Assembly: GCF_002159645.1 (NCBI RefSeq) | Contig: NZ_NFJB01000008.1 | Coordinates: 47,104-111,103 of the forward strand | Length of the DNA stretch: 64,000 nt | DNA from: Parabacteroides sp. An277 | GTDB taxonomy: Bacteria > Bacteroidota > Bacteroidia > Bacteroidales > Tannerellaceae | Direction of reading: 5' to 3' | In this document: positions 19,053 through 28,312 of the stretch, piece after piece | Numbering within the stretch: the stretch's first letter is position 1 | Layout of the letters: the number at the start of each line of letters is the position of its first letter | Notes under the pieces: model-generated | What the model saw: only the letters and a program-made list of their open reading frames with translations | Databases searched by the model: none | What the model was told of the DNA's origin: nothing | Position numbers and translations under genes: made by a program

Positions 19053-19576
19053 TTCTTTATTTTTAATCCATAATACAAACCGCCAGCGATAGCAGCTAAG
19101 ATAATCCAAGCCGGAGAAATACCACCGAGCCAAATAAGCAAGGCCGCCCCGACGGGAATCACCAGTTGTTTGTGCGTTAATTTAATTGAGCGAGCCGCCG
19201 TGAGGCAAGGAACTACAATCAATGCGACTACGGCCGGGCGCAGTCCCTTGAAAGCCTTCTCTACCCATTCGTTCTCACGAGCATGGGTAAAGAAGAGGGC
19301 AATGGCCAAGATAATCAGGAAAGAGGGAAGAATCGTTCCTAATGCGCAACAGACGGCTCCCATTTTCTTTCGTAACCGATAGCCTACGAAAATAGAAATA
19401 TTCACCGCGAAAATACCTGGCAACGATTGGGTGACGGCAAAGAGGTCGTAGAAATCCTCTTTGCTGAGCCAACCGCGGTCTACGATTTCGCGTTCGATGA
19501 GCGGAATCATCGCATAGCCTCCGCCAATGGTGAAGGTACCGATTTTAACGAACGTCAGAAACAGAGTCCAATACAT
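19049..19576 (-). CDS. Chromate transporter family protein, half-length (first)
   Basis: Partner of the downstream CHR protein, 175 aa, membrane-embedded. It has the same family signature, FTIGGGYAMIPLIEREIV and TQSLPGIFAVNISIFVGY, and hydrophobic helices through to a basic tail (GLKIKK). The two proteins are paralogous halves and overlap by 4 bp. The gene starts 27 bp after the S41 protease stop, so it belongs to the parE-coaD-S41 minus-strand unit unless an unseen promoter intervenes. Confidence 0.88.
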   Translation of the reverse strand: MYWTLFLTFVKIGTFTIGGGYAMIPLIEREIVDRGWLSKEDFYDLFAVTQSLPGIFAVNISIFVGYRLRKKMGAVCCALGTILPSFLIILAIALFFTHARENEWVEKAFKGLRPAVVALIVVPCLTAARSIKLTHKQLVIPVGAALLIWLGGISPAWIILAAIAGGLYYGLKIKK

Positions 19577-19603
19577 TTCAATTATGGATTGACAAATTTA
19601 CCG

Positions 19604-21202
19604 TTATGAATGACGGAGAATATAGTTATAAGCCGCATCGTCTTTCATTATGTTTAATGCCTTTTGATAGCTTTCATTCACATCGTTGATAATGTAGAAA
19701 TAATCCGTCATCTCATAGAGATCGCGAGCTATCAACGCTTTTATCTGGAGCTTGATGAGCGGGAGCGAGCGGTTGTATTCCTCTTCTTTAAAGGCGATTT
19801 CTTTTTCGTCGGCCAAATCACGGAGATGGGTGAGGATTTCATCTGTTACTTCAAATTCCGTTTTATATTTTTTAGGCTTTTTATACGCCTTCATGAGTTC
19901 TTTTCGATGCTGGTCGAGATAATCCATCGCCACGCGGTTGACCAATCCTTTCGAGACTAAATCACGGTGATAATCCGAATAACGGGTCGTGTCGATCGGG
20001 ATAAATACATCCGGCATGATACCGCCTCCGCCGTATACGGTGCGATGGTTCTGGAGCGTTTGATATTTCATCGAATCTGGGAAATGGATGCTGTCTGCGC
20101 TCATCAACTCACCCCGGTTATAACGGTCGATGAGGTCGTGGGCATAATCTTCCCCTTTGCCTTTCTCGTATGGTTTTTGAATGCAACGTCCAGTCGGTGT
20201 GTAATAACGGGCGACGGTGAGTCGAATCATCGAACCGTCTGGCAACGGCAAGGGACGTTGTACCAATCCTTTCCCGAAAGTGCGCCTGCCGATAATCACG
20301 CCGCGATCCCAATCCTGTACGGCACCTGCGAGAATCTCGCTTGCGCTGGCCGAAGATTCGTCCACCAAGATGGCCAAGCGTCCCTCTTCGAAATCGCCTT
20401 TGAGGGTCGAAATGGCATCTTGCCTTTTCTGTTTCGTGCCTTCCGTATAAACAATCAGTTTGCCTTTCGAGAGGAACTCGTCTGCCAATTCGATAGCGAT
20501 GTTCAGATAACCGCCGCCATTCCCTTGCAGGTCGAGTATTAAGTTTTTCATTCCCTCTTTTTCCAGTTTCTTCATAGCTTCGCGAAATTCGTCAGTCGAC
20601 GAAGCGGCAAAGCGGTTCAATTTGATATAACCTGTATTTTTATCTGCCATATAGGCCGCGTCGATACTATAGACTGGGATTTTTCCACGCGTAATGGTAA
20701 AGCCGAGTAGCTCCTTTTCGCCGCCTCGTTTCACTTTGATGCGTACTTCCGATCCTTTCGGTCCGCGGAGTCGTTTCATGATATCGGTCGTTTTCATTTT
20801 CACGCCGGCAATTACGGTGTCGTTTACTTCGATGATGCGGTCTCCAGCCATCAATCCGACCTTTTCGGAAGGACCGCCCGGCACTACTTGAATGACATAC
20901 ACCGTATCGGTGAGGAGATTGAACTGGATACCGATACCATCAAAGTTTCCTTCCAAAGGTTCCGTCAGTTCTTTTGTCTCTTCGGGGTCCGTATAAGTAG
21001 AATGCGGGTCGAGTTTTTCCAGCATACCTGTGATGGCGTCTTCCACCAGTTTCGTTTCGTCCGTCGGGTCGACATATAAGTTCGACACGGCATAAAGCGC
21101 TATTTGGAGCTTGCGCGCTTCCATATCCGGTTTTTGCGCCCATGCCGTAGCGCAGGCGATGCCCGTTAAAAAGATGAGTAAAATAATGCGTTTCATATTC
21201 AT
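19604..21202 (-). CDS. S41 family C-terminal processing peptidase with PDZ domain
   Basis: Exported serine protease of the CtpA/tail-specific protease family, 532 aa. A signal peptide ends near AWAQ (residue 22). The PDZ domain (about 75-160) has IQFNLLTDTVYVIQVVPGGP, and the protease core has the Ser/Lys dyad in LVDESSASASEILAGAVQDW and RRTFGKGLVQ. It should act in the periplasm on protein C-termini. The start at 21202 lies 1 bp after the coaD stop, indicating co-transcription. Confidence 0.92.
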   Translation of the reverse strand: MNMKRIILLIFLTGIACATAWAQKPDMEARKLQIALYAVSNLYVDPTDETKLVEDAITGMLEKLDPHSTYTDPEETKELTEPLEGNFDGIGIQFNLLTDTVYVIQVVPGGPSEKVGLMAGDRIIEVNDTVIAGVKMKTTDIMKRLRGPKGSEVRIKVKRGGEKELLGFTITRGKIPVYSIDAAYMADKNTGYIKLNRFAASSTDEFREAMKKLEKEGMKNLILDLQGNGGGYLNIAIELADEFLSKGKLIVYTEGTKQKRQDAISTLKGDFEEGRLAILVDESSASASEILAGAVQDWDRGVIIGRRTFGKGLVQRPLPLPDGSMIRLTVARYYTPTGRCIQKPYEKGKGEDYAHDLIDRYNRGELMSADSIHFPDSMKYQTLQNHRTVYGGGGIMPDVFIPIDTTRYSDYHRDLVSKGLVNRVAMDYLDQHRKELMKAYKKPKKYKTEFEVTDEILTHLRDLADEKEIAFKEEEYNRSLPLIKLQIKALIARDLYEMTDYFYIINDVNESYQKALNIMKDDAAYNYILRHS

Positions 21203-21203
21203 A

Positions 21204-21707
21204 TCATGTTAGAAAAATATGTGTTCCTTCTATTTTCATTCTTTCAGGCAGAAAAGCAGAAACCTCTTTTCCAAAAAATAAGAGTTCGCGCACGGCACTG
21301 GAACTGATATGCGCGTATTGCGGTTCGGCAAGCAGGAAAACGGTTTCGATGCCGGTGAGTGTCCGGTTGACATCGGCGATGGTCTTTTCGTATTCAAAGT
21401 CGATAACCGAACGGATGCCGCGCAGAATGAAATCTGCTTCTACTTCGTGTGCCAAATCGGTGGTCAAGGTTTGGTAGCTACGTACTTCTACACGTGGATT
21501 GTCCGCATAAAGTTTTCGAATAACTGCCAAGCGTTCTTCCGCCGGGAAATAATTTTGTTTTTTCTCGTTGATGCCTACGGCGACGACCACCCGGTCGGCC
21601 AACGTCAGTCCGCGCTTCACCAGCGAATCGTGCCCGATGGTGAAGGGGTCGAACGAACCGGGGAAAAGCGCGATGCGTCCGTGTAGGTTCTTATCTGTTG
21701 TTTTCAT
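21204..21707 (-). CDS. coaD: Phosphopantetheine adenylyltransferase
   Basis: Transfers AMP from ATP to 4'-phosphopantetheine in coenzyme A synthesis, cytosolic hexamer. The nucleotidyltransferase motif ALFPGSFDPFTIGHDSLV lies near residue 14 (TIGH is the T/HxGH motif). RGIRSVIDFEYE and the late ISSSAVRELL are also typical. At 167 aa the length is normal. It follows parE across a 300-bp gap filled by a repeat array. Confidence 0.96.
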   Translation of the reverse strand: MKTTDKNLHGRIALFPGSFDPFTIGHDSLVKRGLTLADRVVVAVGINEKKQNYFPAEERLAVIRKLYADNPRVEVRSYQTLTTDLAHEVEADFILRGIRSVIDFEYEKTIADVNRTLTGIETVFLLAEPQYAHISSSAVRELLFFGKEVSAFLPERMKIEGTHIFLT

Positions 21708-21746
21708 CTGTTTTTCTATTTTTTTCTTTTCTATTCTGTTTTATCG

Positions 21747-22012
21747 CAGAAGCAACGCTTCTAGCGTGCCGCTGCGTAGCGTGAAGGAAGAAGCAACGCT
21801 TCTAGCGTGCCGCTGCGTAGCGTGAAGGAAGAAGCAATGCTTCTAGCGTGCCGCTGCGTAGCGCGAAGGAAGAAGCAACGCTTCTAGCGTGCCGCTGCGT
21901 AGCGTGAAGGAAGAAGCAACGCTTCTAGCATGCCGCCGTGCAGCGTGAAGGAAGAAGCAACGCTTCTAGCATGCCGCTGCGTAGCGTGAAGGAAGAAGCA
22001 ACGCTTCTAGCG
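21747..22012. repeat. Tandem repeat array, 7 units of 41 bp
   Basis: GAAGCAACGCTTC (inverted arms GAAGC and GCTTC) starts at 21749, 21790, 21831, 21872, 21913, 21954 and 21995, exactly 41 bp apart. The rest of each unit reads CTAGCGTGCCGCTGCGTAGC followed by GTGAAG, with few changes. The array reaches to within 3 bp of the parE stop codon and lies between parE and coaD, both on the minus strand. Confidence 0.95.
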
Positions 22013-22014
22013 TG

Positions 22015-23883
22015 TCACGTGATAATATCCTCCTCGATGACCAGATTATCGATGATGAAATTCTGTCTTTCCATCGTATTTTTTCCCATATAGAATTCGA
22101 GCATCTCCTTGACGGCGTCTTCTTTCTTCATTGAGACGAGGTCGAGGCGGATGTCTTTACCAATAAAATGACGGAACTCGTCGGGCGAAATCTCCCCCAA
22201 TCCTTTAAAGCGCGTGATTTCCGGATTCTTGCCGAGCGATTTGATAGCCGCCTGTTTCTCCTCCTCGCTATAACAATAAATCGTCTTTTGCCGGTTGCGC
22301 ACGCGGAAGAGCGGCGTTTGCAGGATATAGACATGCTTCTGCTTAATCAAATCCGGGAAGAACTGAAGGAAGAATGTGATAAGCAGGAGGCGGATGTGCA
22401 TCCCGTCCACATCGGCATCGGTCGCGATAATCACTTTGTTATAACGCAATCCATCCAATCCATCTTCAATATTCAAAGCCGCTTGCAAGAGGTTGAACTC
22501 CTCGTTTTCATACACGATTTTTTTCGTGAGACCATAACTATTGAGCGGTTTTCCCCGCAGACTGAACACGGCTTGGAATTTGGGGTCGCGGCTCTTGGTG
22601 ATGGAACCGCTGGCCGAATCCCCCTCGGTGATGAATATACTCGTTTCTTCCGTCTTATCTCCTTTCGAGTCATTCAGATGAATGCGGCAATCGCGCAGTT
22701 TCTTATTATGGAGATTGGCTTTCTTTGCCCGTTCGCGTGCCAGTTTCGTCACGCCTGCGATGGCCTTGCGTTCCTTTTCCGAATCCTGTATTTTTTTTAG
22801 CAAGATATCCGAAGTCTCCGCGTCTTTATGTAGGTAATTATCCAGTTCCTTCTTGAGAAAATCGCTGATGAATTTAGCTACGGTCGGACCGTCAGGTCCC
22901 ATATCTTTGGAACCCAGTTTGGTTTTTGTCTGGCTTTCAAACACAGGTTCTTCTACCTTAATGCTGATAGCCGCTACGATACCCGCACGGATGTCGGCAT
23001 ATTCGAAGTTCTTATTGTAATACTCCTTGACGACGCGCCCGATAGCCTCTTTGAACGCGGAGAGGTGCGTACCGCCTTGCGTGGTATGTTGTCCGTTCAC
23101 AAACGAATAATATTCCTCGCCATATTGGTTGCTATGTGTAATGACGACTTCGATGTCTTCGCCCGTCAGATGGATGATGGGGTAAAGCGGTTCGGTCGTC
23201 ATATTTTCGTTGAGCAAATCGACCAGACCATGGCGGGAATAGAACTTTTTCCCGTTATATAGAATCGTAAGACCGGAGTTGAGGAATACATAATTTTTTA
23301 ATAGCGGTTCGATGAACTCGTCTTTGTATTCGTAGTTTTTGAAGATATCTTTATCGGGAATAAAATAGGTAGAAGTACCGTTGGGCTCGTCCGTCGGTTG
23401 AATAGCCGATTCTTCCGTGATAATGGCTTTGCTATATTCCACCCGTTTGCATTCCCCGTCTCGATAACTGGTGATGAGGAAATAACTGCTCAGGGCATTA
23501 ACAGCTTTGATACCGACGCCGTTCAATCCCACGGACTTCTTGAAAGCTTTACTATCGTATTTCGCGCCGGTATTCATCTTGCTCGATACATCCACCACTT
23601 TACCTAATGGAATGCCACGCCCATAATCGCGCACGGATACGGTACCCTCTTCCACAATGACCTCGATGGTCTTGCCAAATCCCATCATATATTCATCAAT
23701 GGAATTGTCTAATACCTCTTTCAGGAGGACATAAATGCCATCGTCGGCCGAATTTCCATCACCCAGCTTTCCGATATACATGCCCGGACGCCGGCGGATA
23801 TGCTCCATCCAATCAAGCGTCTTGATGTCTTCATCACTATAGGAAGCGGAGTTGGAATCAAATGTCAAATGCTCATTATCCAT
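22015..23883 (-). CDS. parE: DNA topoisomerase IV subunit B (type IIA topoisomerase ATPase subunit)
   Basis: ATPase subunit of a type IIA topoisomerase, 622 aa. The GHKL ATPase has [17 protein letters not shown] and [14 protein letters not shown]. The TOPRIM domain has [11 protein letters not shown] and [13 protein letters not shown]. The short C-terminal part without an insert fits the Bacteroidetes ParE rather than GyrB. The partner parC is not in the window. It starts 15 bp after the GNAT gene stop and probably shares its promoter. Confidence 0.9.
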   Translation of the reverse strand: MDNEHLTFDSNSASYSDEDIKTLDWMEHIRRRPGMYIGKLGDGNSADDGIYVLLKEVLDNSIDEYMMGFGKTIEVIVEEGTVSVRDYGRGIPLGKVVDVSSKMNTGAKYDSKAFKKSVGLNGVGIKAVNALSSYFLITSYRDGECKRVEYSKAIITEESAIQPTDEPNGTSTYFIPDKDIFKNYEYKDEFIEPLLKNYVFLNSGLTILYNGKKFYSRHGLVDLLNENMTTEPLYPIIHLTGEDIEVVITHSNQYGEEYYSFVNGQHTTQGGTHLSAFKEAIGRVVKEYYNKNFEYADIRAGIVAAISIKVEEPVFESQTKTKLGSKDMGPDGPTVAKFISDFLKKELDNYLHKDAETSDILLKKIQDSEKERKAIAGVTKLARERAKKANLHNKKLRDCRIHLNDSKGDKTEETSIFITEGDSASGSITKSRDPKFQAVFSLRGKPLNSYGLTKKIVYENEEFNLLQAALNIEDGLDGLRYNKVIIATDADVDGMHIRLLLITFFLQFFPDLIKQKHVYILQTPLFRVRNRQKTIYCYSEEEKQAAIKSLGKNPEITRFKGLGEISPDEFRHFIGKDIRLDLVSMKKEDAVKEMLEFYMGKNTMERQNFIIDNLVIEEDIIT

Positions 23884-23898
23884 TTATTTTTTTAATTG

Positions 23899-25035
23899 TC
23901 AATTGTCTATTTTCTTGATAAACGCCCGCCGCGTTTTATGATGTTCGCGCTTGAAATAATTCCATTGAGCTTGTACGGCATTATTGTTTTCCAACTCCGG
24001 ATTGCTTTCAGCATAGATTACACCTAATCGGTTGTAGACTGGAATCAAATCGTTGAACAGAAGTGCATTTACACCCTTGCTTTGGTATTCAGGCAAAACG
24101 CCGGTCAGGTATAAATCCACTACTTTGGGTTTCGACTTTAATGCCTTTAATAGATGAATCCATCCGAATGGGAACAAATGTCCGTTTGCCTTTTGCATCG
24201 CTTTCGAGAGGCTGGGAAGCGAAATGCCAAATCCGACCACTTCATCGTCTGCATCCCGCGTAATGACCGTCACCAGTTCATAACGCAACATCGGGATATA
24301 CATATTGATGTAATAATCGATTTGCTTCTCTGTCAAAGCCGAAAAGCCGTAAAGGGGCTCGAAGGCGGCATTCAACGTATGAAATATCTTATGGGCATAC
24401 GGCATGACCTCTTCTTTGTTTTTAAACTTGCGGATAGATAATCCATATTTCTTCCGTACGATTTCGCCGATGCGTTGATGTTTTTCCGGAATACCTTCGC
24501 GCGGGACGAATATCTTAAACTCATGCCAATCTTGGTCTTTTTCGAATCCCATCCGCTCCATGTGTTTGGGATAATAGGGATAATTGTAGATAGTAGCCAT
24601 CGTGCCTAATTGGTCGAAACCCTCAATCAGCATGCCTTCATGGTCCATGTCGGTAAATCCCATCGGACCATGCAATTCCGTCATGCCTTTTTCTTTTGCC
24701 CAAGTGATAACAGCTTTAAACAAGGCATCCACTACTTCCGCGTCGTCAATAAAATCCACGAACCCGAAGCGAGCGCGTTTCTCTTCCCATGCCTCGTTAC
24801 TTCCCCGGTTGATGATACCAGCAATGCGTCCGGCTATTTTCCCCTCTTTATAGGCTAGGAATAGGATAGCGTCGCACACTTCAAATGCCGGATTCTTTTC
24901 CTTGTCCAGCGTCATCATCTCTTCTTCAATCAAACACGGAACGTAATAGGGATTGCCCTTATACAAATCGATGCTGAACTTCACGAATTGCTTCAGTTCT
25001 TTACGCGTTGTTACTTCTTTTATCTGTATGCTCAT
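23899..25035 (-). CDS. Large GNAT-like acetyltransferase
   Basis: Predicted N-acetyltransferase-fold protein of 378 aa, cytosolic. Near the N-terminus are KFSIDLYKGNPYYVPCL and FLAYKEGKIAGRIAGIIN; the centre has HGPMGFTDMDHEGMLIEGF. The C-terminal GNAT core has DLYLTGVLPEYQSKGVNALL, the acetyl-CoA-loop-like segment. Substrate unknown. The frame is open up to 25155, but the start at 25035 (MSIQIKEV) is chosen because a promoter element lies at 25060-25067, between the two. Confidence 0.8.
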   Translation of the reverse strand: MSIQIKEVTTRKELKQFVKFSIDLYKGNPYYVPCLIEEEMMTLDKEKNPAFEVCDAILFLAYKEGKIAGRIAGIINRGSNEAWEEKRARFGFVDFIDDAEVVDALFKAVITWAKEKGMTELHGPMGFTDMDHEGMLIEGFDQLGTMATIYNYPYYPKHMERMGFEKDQDWHEFKIFVPREGIPEKHQRIGEIVRKKYGLSIRKFKNKEEVMPYAHKIFHTLNAAFEPLYGFSALTEKQIDYYINMYIPMLRYELVTVITRDADDEVVGFGISLPSLSKAMQKANGHLFPFGWIHLLKALKSKPKVVDLYLTGVLPEYQSKGVNALLFNDLIPVYNRLGVIYAESNPELENNNAVQAQWNYFKREHHKTRRAFIKKIDN

Positions 25036-25059
25036 TTTCGATTTTCTGCTTTGAAGAGA

Positions 25060-25067
25060 CAAAGTTA
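25060..25067 (-). promoter_or_regulatory. -7 promoter element for GNAT-parE unit
   Basis: TAACTTTG on the minus strand, 25 bp upstream of the chosen start codon. Confidence 0.6.
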
Positions 25068-25286
25068 GGTATTTTTTCGGAGATATGGCGGACATAGTTA
25101 GGATTTTCGCCCAGAAAAAGTATATGCATTCTTTCCTGTAGAGTGAAAAATTCATCGTTTATAGATGTAGGATTTATAGGCGTCAACGGACACATTTATG
25201 CCTGTAATTGGACACATTTATAAGTGTTTTTTCTTTTTTATCGGGAGAAAAACGGAGAAAGCATGAGAATATTGGAGAAAACATAC
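25068..25286. other. Divergent intergenic stretch with a short direct repeat
   Basis: Part of the 325-bp gap between the divergent GNAT and rnr genes. The word GGACACATTTAT occurs at 25188 and 25210, 22 bp apart. No gene or RNA is recognised. Confidence 0.5.
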
Positions 25287-25294
25287 TACCTTTG
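25287..25294 (+). promoter_or_regulatory. -7 promoter element for rnr
   Basis: TACCTTTG, 66 bp upstream of the rnr start. Confidence 0.55.
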
Positions 25295-25360
25295 TAGGGA
25301 AGGATATATCTTATCTCGCTATTTTTAGCGAGCTGACAAACTTTATACAACGATTGGATT

Positions 25361-27526
25361 ATGACAAAAAAGAATAGCAAAAAGAAAAATAAACGGACGA
25401 AAGACGATGGCAAACGAATGAAAAAGAAAGAGATGCTGCGTCTTGTCATGACGGCTTTCCAACGTTCTCCGGGCTTAATTATGAATTATAAGCAGGTGAG
25501 CAAGCAGATAGGAGCCGAAAACCAAGTGCAGAAACTCCAAGTGGCTTCGTTGCTGGAGAAAATGAAAGAGAGTGGTATTTTGAAGGAGGTGGATCGTGGG
25601 CGTTATCAATATAATCGCGTGGTGACGGAATTGATAGGTACGTTTATACGCCGGAGCAACGGACGTAATTCTTTCCTTCCCGACGATGGGAGCGTGGCGG
25701 TAGCTATTGCCGAACGTGATTCGGCGCATGCCATGGATGGCGATAAGGTGCGTGTCCAGCTTTTTGCCCGCCGGAAAAACCAAGAACCTGAGGGTGAAGT
25801 AGTCGAGATTTTGGAATCGAAAGAGCGTGTCTTCGTGGGTAAACTCCAAGTGCAAAACGGGCTTTCTTTCTTGATAACCGAAGACCGTACGTTGGCAAAC
25901 GATATCTTTATTCCGCGCGATAAATTGAATGGCGGGAAGAACGGCGAAAAGGCGGTGGTTCGTATCCTCGAATGGCCGGATAATGCCAAGAATCCGTTGG
26001 GCGAGGTGATTGATATTTTAGGACAATCGGGTGATAATGATACGGAAATGCACGCTATCTTAGCAGAGTTTGGTTTGCCTTACCGTTATCCAGCCAATGT
26101 AGAACGGGCGGCTAACCGTATTCCGGAAAAAATCTCGAAAAGTGATTTGAAAGACCGTGAGGATTTCCGCAAGGTATTGACTTTCACCATCGACCCGAAA
26201 GACGCAAAGGACTTCGACGATGCCCTTTCTGCCCGCCAGCTGGAAAATGGAAATTGGGAAGTGGGTGTGCACATTGCCGATGTAACGCATTATGTGAAGG
26301 CGGAAAGCATCATTGATAAAGAAGCGGAATCACGTGCCACGTCGGTTTACCTTGTCGATCGTACCATTCCGATGCTCCCGGAGAGGCTTTGCAACCAGAT
26401 TTGTTCGCTTCGCCCAAAGGAAGAGAAGCTATGCTTTTCCACGATATTCGAGCTGAATGCTGAAGCGGAAATCATCCATTCCCGTATTTGCCGGACGGTG
26501 ATTAAAAGCGACCGCCGTTTTACGTATGAAGAGGCGCAACAGGTCATCGAGACAGGGCAGGGCGATTGTAAGGAGGCTATTCTTGCTCTCAATAGTTTAG
26601 CGCAAAAACTTCGGGCTAAACGATTTATCCATGGAGCCATTAATTTCGACCGGTATGAGGTGAAGTTTGAAATTGATGAAAAGGGCAAGCCGCTTCGTGT
26701 CTATTTTAAAGTCTCGAAAGAGGCGAACAAACTTATCGAGGAGTTTATGTTGCTGGCGAACCGTACGGTGGCGGAATTTGTGGGTAAAGTTCCACGTGGA
26801 AAAACGCCGAAAGCTTTTGTGTATCGTGTACATGATTTACCCGACCCGGAAAAGATGGAGAACTTCGCCACCTTTATCCGTCGGTTTGGTTATCGTTTCC
26901 GCACGGAGGGAAAGAAGACAGATATTTCGAAAGGCATTAATACGCTTCTGGATGAGGTGCAGGGCAAACCGGAAGAAAACCTTATCGAAACCGTTGCTAT
27001 CCGAGCGATGCAAAAGGCCAAATATTCGACCGATAACATAGGGCATTACGGACTTGCATTCGATTATTATACGCACTTTACGTCGCCCATTCGCCGCTAT
27101 CCGGACATGATGGTGCATCGCTTGTTGGAACGTTATTTGGCGGGTGGGCGAAGCGTGGTAAAAAAGAAATACGAGAAGCTTTGTGAGCATTGTTCGGCGA
27201 TGGAGCAAGTAGCGGCCAATGCCGAGCGGGCAAGCATCAAATATAAACAGGTGGAATTCATGAGCGATAAGCTCGGGCAGGTGTTTGATGGCGTGATTTC
27301 GGGCGTGACAGAATGGGGCATTTACGTCGAATTGAATGACAACAAATGCGAAGGCCTCGTCCCGATGCGCGACCTCAACGACGATTACTACGAGTTCGAT
27401 GAAAAAAGTTATTGTCTGATCGGCCAACGTTCGAAACGGCAATACCGGCTGGGCGACCCCATCACCATCCGCGTGGCCAATGCCAATTTAGCCCGTAAAC
27501 AATTGGATTTCCAGTTGGTGAAATAA
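25361..27526 (+). CDS. rnr: Ribonuclease R
   Basis: Processive 3'-5' exoribonuclease for structured RNA, 721 aa. A lysine-rich N-terminus is followed by a winged-helix segment (PGLIMNYKQVSKQIG), cold-shock domains, the RNB catalytic domain with the Asp cluster in TIDPKDAKDFDDALS, then FTSPIRRYPDMMVHR and a C-terminal S1 domain (FDGVISGVTEWGIYVEL). The length is typical. It ends convergently with the response-regulator gene, with 23-bp repeats between them. Confidence 0.95.
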   Translation: MTKKNSKKKNKRTKDDGKRMKKKEMLRLVMTAFQRSPGLIMNYKQVSKQIGAENQVQKLQVASLLEKMKESGILKEVDRGRYQYNRVVTELIGTFIRRSNGRNSFLPDDGSVAVAIAERDSAHAMDGDKVRVQLFARRKNQEPEGEVVEILESKERVFVGKLQVQNGLSFLITEDRTLANDIFIPRDKLNGGKNGEKAVVRILEWPDNAKNPLGEVIDILGQSGDNDTEMHAILAEFGLPYRYPANVERAANRIPEKISKSDLKDREDFRKVLTFTIDPKDAKDFDDALSARQLENGNWEVGVHIADVTHYVKAESIIDKEAESRATSVYLVDRTIPMLPERLCNQICSLRPKEEKLCFSTIFELNAEAEIIHSRICRTVIKSDRRFTYEEAQQVIETGQGDCKEAILALNSLAQKLRAKRFIHGAINFDRYEVKFEIDEKGKPLRVYFKVSKEANKLIEEFMLLANRTVAEFVGKVPRGKTPKAFVYRVHDLPDPEKMENFATFIRRFGYRFRTEGKKTDISKGINTLLDEVQGKPEENLIETVAIRAMQKAKYSTDNIGHYGLAFDYYTHFTSPIRRYPDMMVHRLLERYLAGGRSVVKKKYEKLCEHCSAMEQVAANAERASIKYKQVEFMSDKLGQVFDGVISGVTEWGIYVELNDNKCEGLVPMRDLNDDYYEFDEKSYCLIGQRSKRQYRLGDPITIRVANANLARKQLDFQLVK

Positions 27527-27546
27527 TGGAGATGATGAGAAAGTAG

Positions 27547-27621
27547 TGAAGCCTCACTTCATAATGTTATGAAGGCCTTCTTCATAACGTTATGAAGGAT
27601 CTCTTCACAGGATTACGAAGG
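27547..27621. repeat. Three 23-bp palindromic units between convergent genes
   Basis: Units start with TGAAGSM at 27547, 27570 and 27593, exactly 23 bp apart, with a partial fourth at 27616. CTTCATAACGTTATGAAG is a perfect palindrome and CTTCATAATGTTATGAAG a near-perfect variant. The first unit matches the element at 32717 (GAAGCCTC and the GTTA junction). Confidence 0.85.
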
Positions 27622-27636
27622 TATTAAAGTATGAAT

Positions 27637-28311
27637 TTAAATTCTCAGCAAATATCCAACCCCTTTCAGGTTCTCAATTTTCACCTGTTCGTCTTGGCTT
27701 AACGCTTTTCGCAAAGCGCTGATGCAATTGTTCAAGCTATCATCTGCCGAATCTCCTTTCCATACTCTTTGTAAAATGGTATTTTTATTGACCACTTGGT
27801 TTTTATGTTCCAATAGCAGGTACAGCAATTGAAATTCTTTGGGTTTTAATTGTGTTGCCTTTTGCTCGGGACGGAATACCAACGCATGGGTTTCTATATT
27901 CAGCAAATAATTTCCTAACGTGTAATGAGCAGGTTGTGTTTCCGCATTGGCATCCGGAATCCATCGTTGGATAAGGGCTAAGATTTCCTGTATCTGATAC
28001 GGCTTTTTGATGTAATAATCCGCTCCGGCAGCAAGGCATGCGCTTACCTCTTCACCTTCCGTATGCGATGTAGCAATAAACACTTTTACCGTAGAGAATT
28101 CAGCCTTTAACCAAGGAATGGCTTCTCGGTTGTTTTGGCATCCTACTTCTAAATCTAACAAAATCAAATCCGGCTGGAAAGAAATGACGTTAGGCCGCAA
28201 GTTGATTAAAGAATTATTAAACAAGACCTCCATGCCAGCTTCCTCCAATCCGCGTGTAATCAAAGAACCCAGCAGCATATCGTCTTCTACAAATAATACC
28301 TTCTTCCCCAT
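27637..28311 (-). CDS. OmpR-type response regulator
   Basis: DNA-binding two-component response regulator, 224 aa. The receiver domain has acidic pair E9/D10/D11 in FVEDD, phospho-acceptor Asp in LILLDLEVG near residue 53, and the conserved Lys in YYIKKPYQ near 104. The winged-helix output domain (about 130-224) has PKEFQLLYLLLEHKNQVV and ISALRKALSQ. It starts 1 bp after the histidine kinase stop. The regulator is intact while its kinase is broken. Confidence 0.93.
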   Translation of the reverse strand: MGKKVLFVEDDMLLGSLITRGLEEAGMEVLFNNSLINLRPNVISFQPDLILLDLEVGCQNNREAIPWLKAEFSTVKVFIATSHTEGEEVSACLAAGADYYIKKPYQIQEILALIQRWIPDANAETQPAHYTLGNYLLNIETHALVFRPEQKATQLKPKEFQLLYLLLEHKNQVVNKNTILQRVWKGDSADDSLNNCISALRKALSQDEQVKIENLKGVGYLLRI

Positions 28312-28312
28312 A

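Noticed and set aside
18501..19576. Chromate transporter as a single gene broken by a frameshift
   Set aside because: Both halves carry the full family signature and overlap by ATGA, the normal paired half-length form.
21747..22012. CRISPR-like array (regular repeats)
   Set aside because: Units are contiguous with no unique spacers, and no cas genes lie nearby; the same holds for the other arrays.
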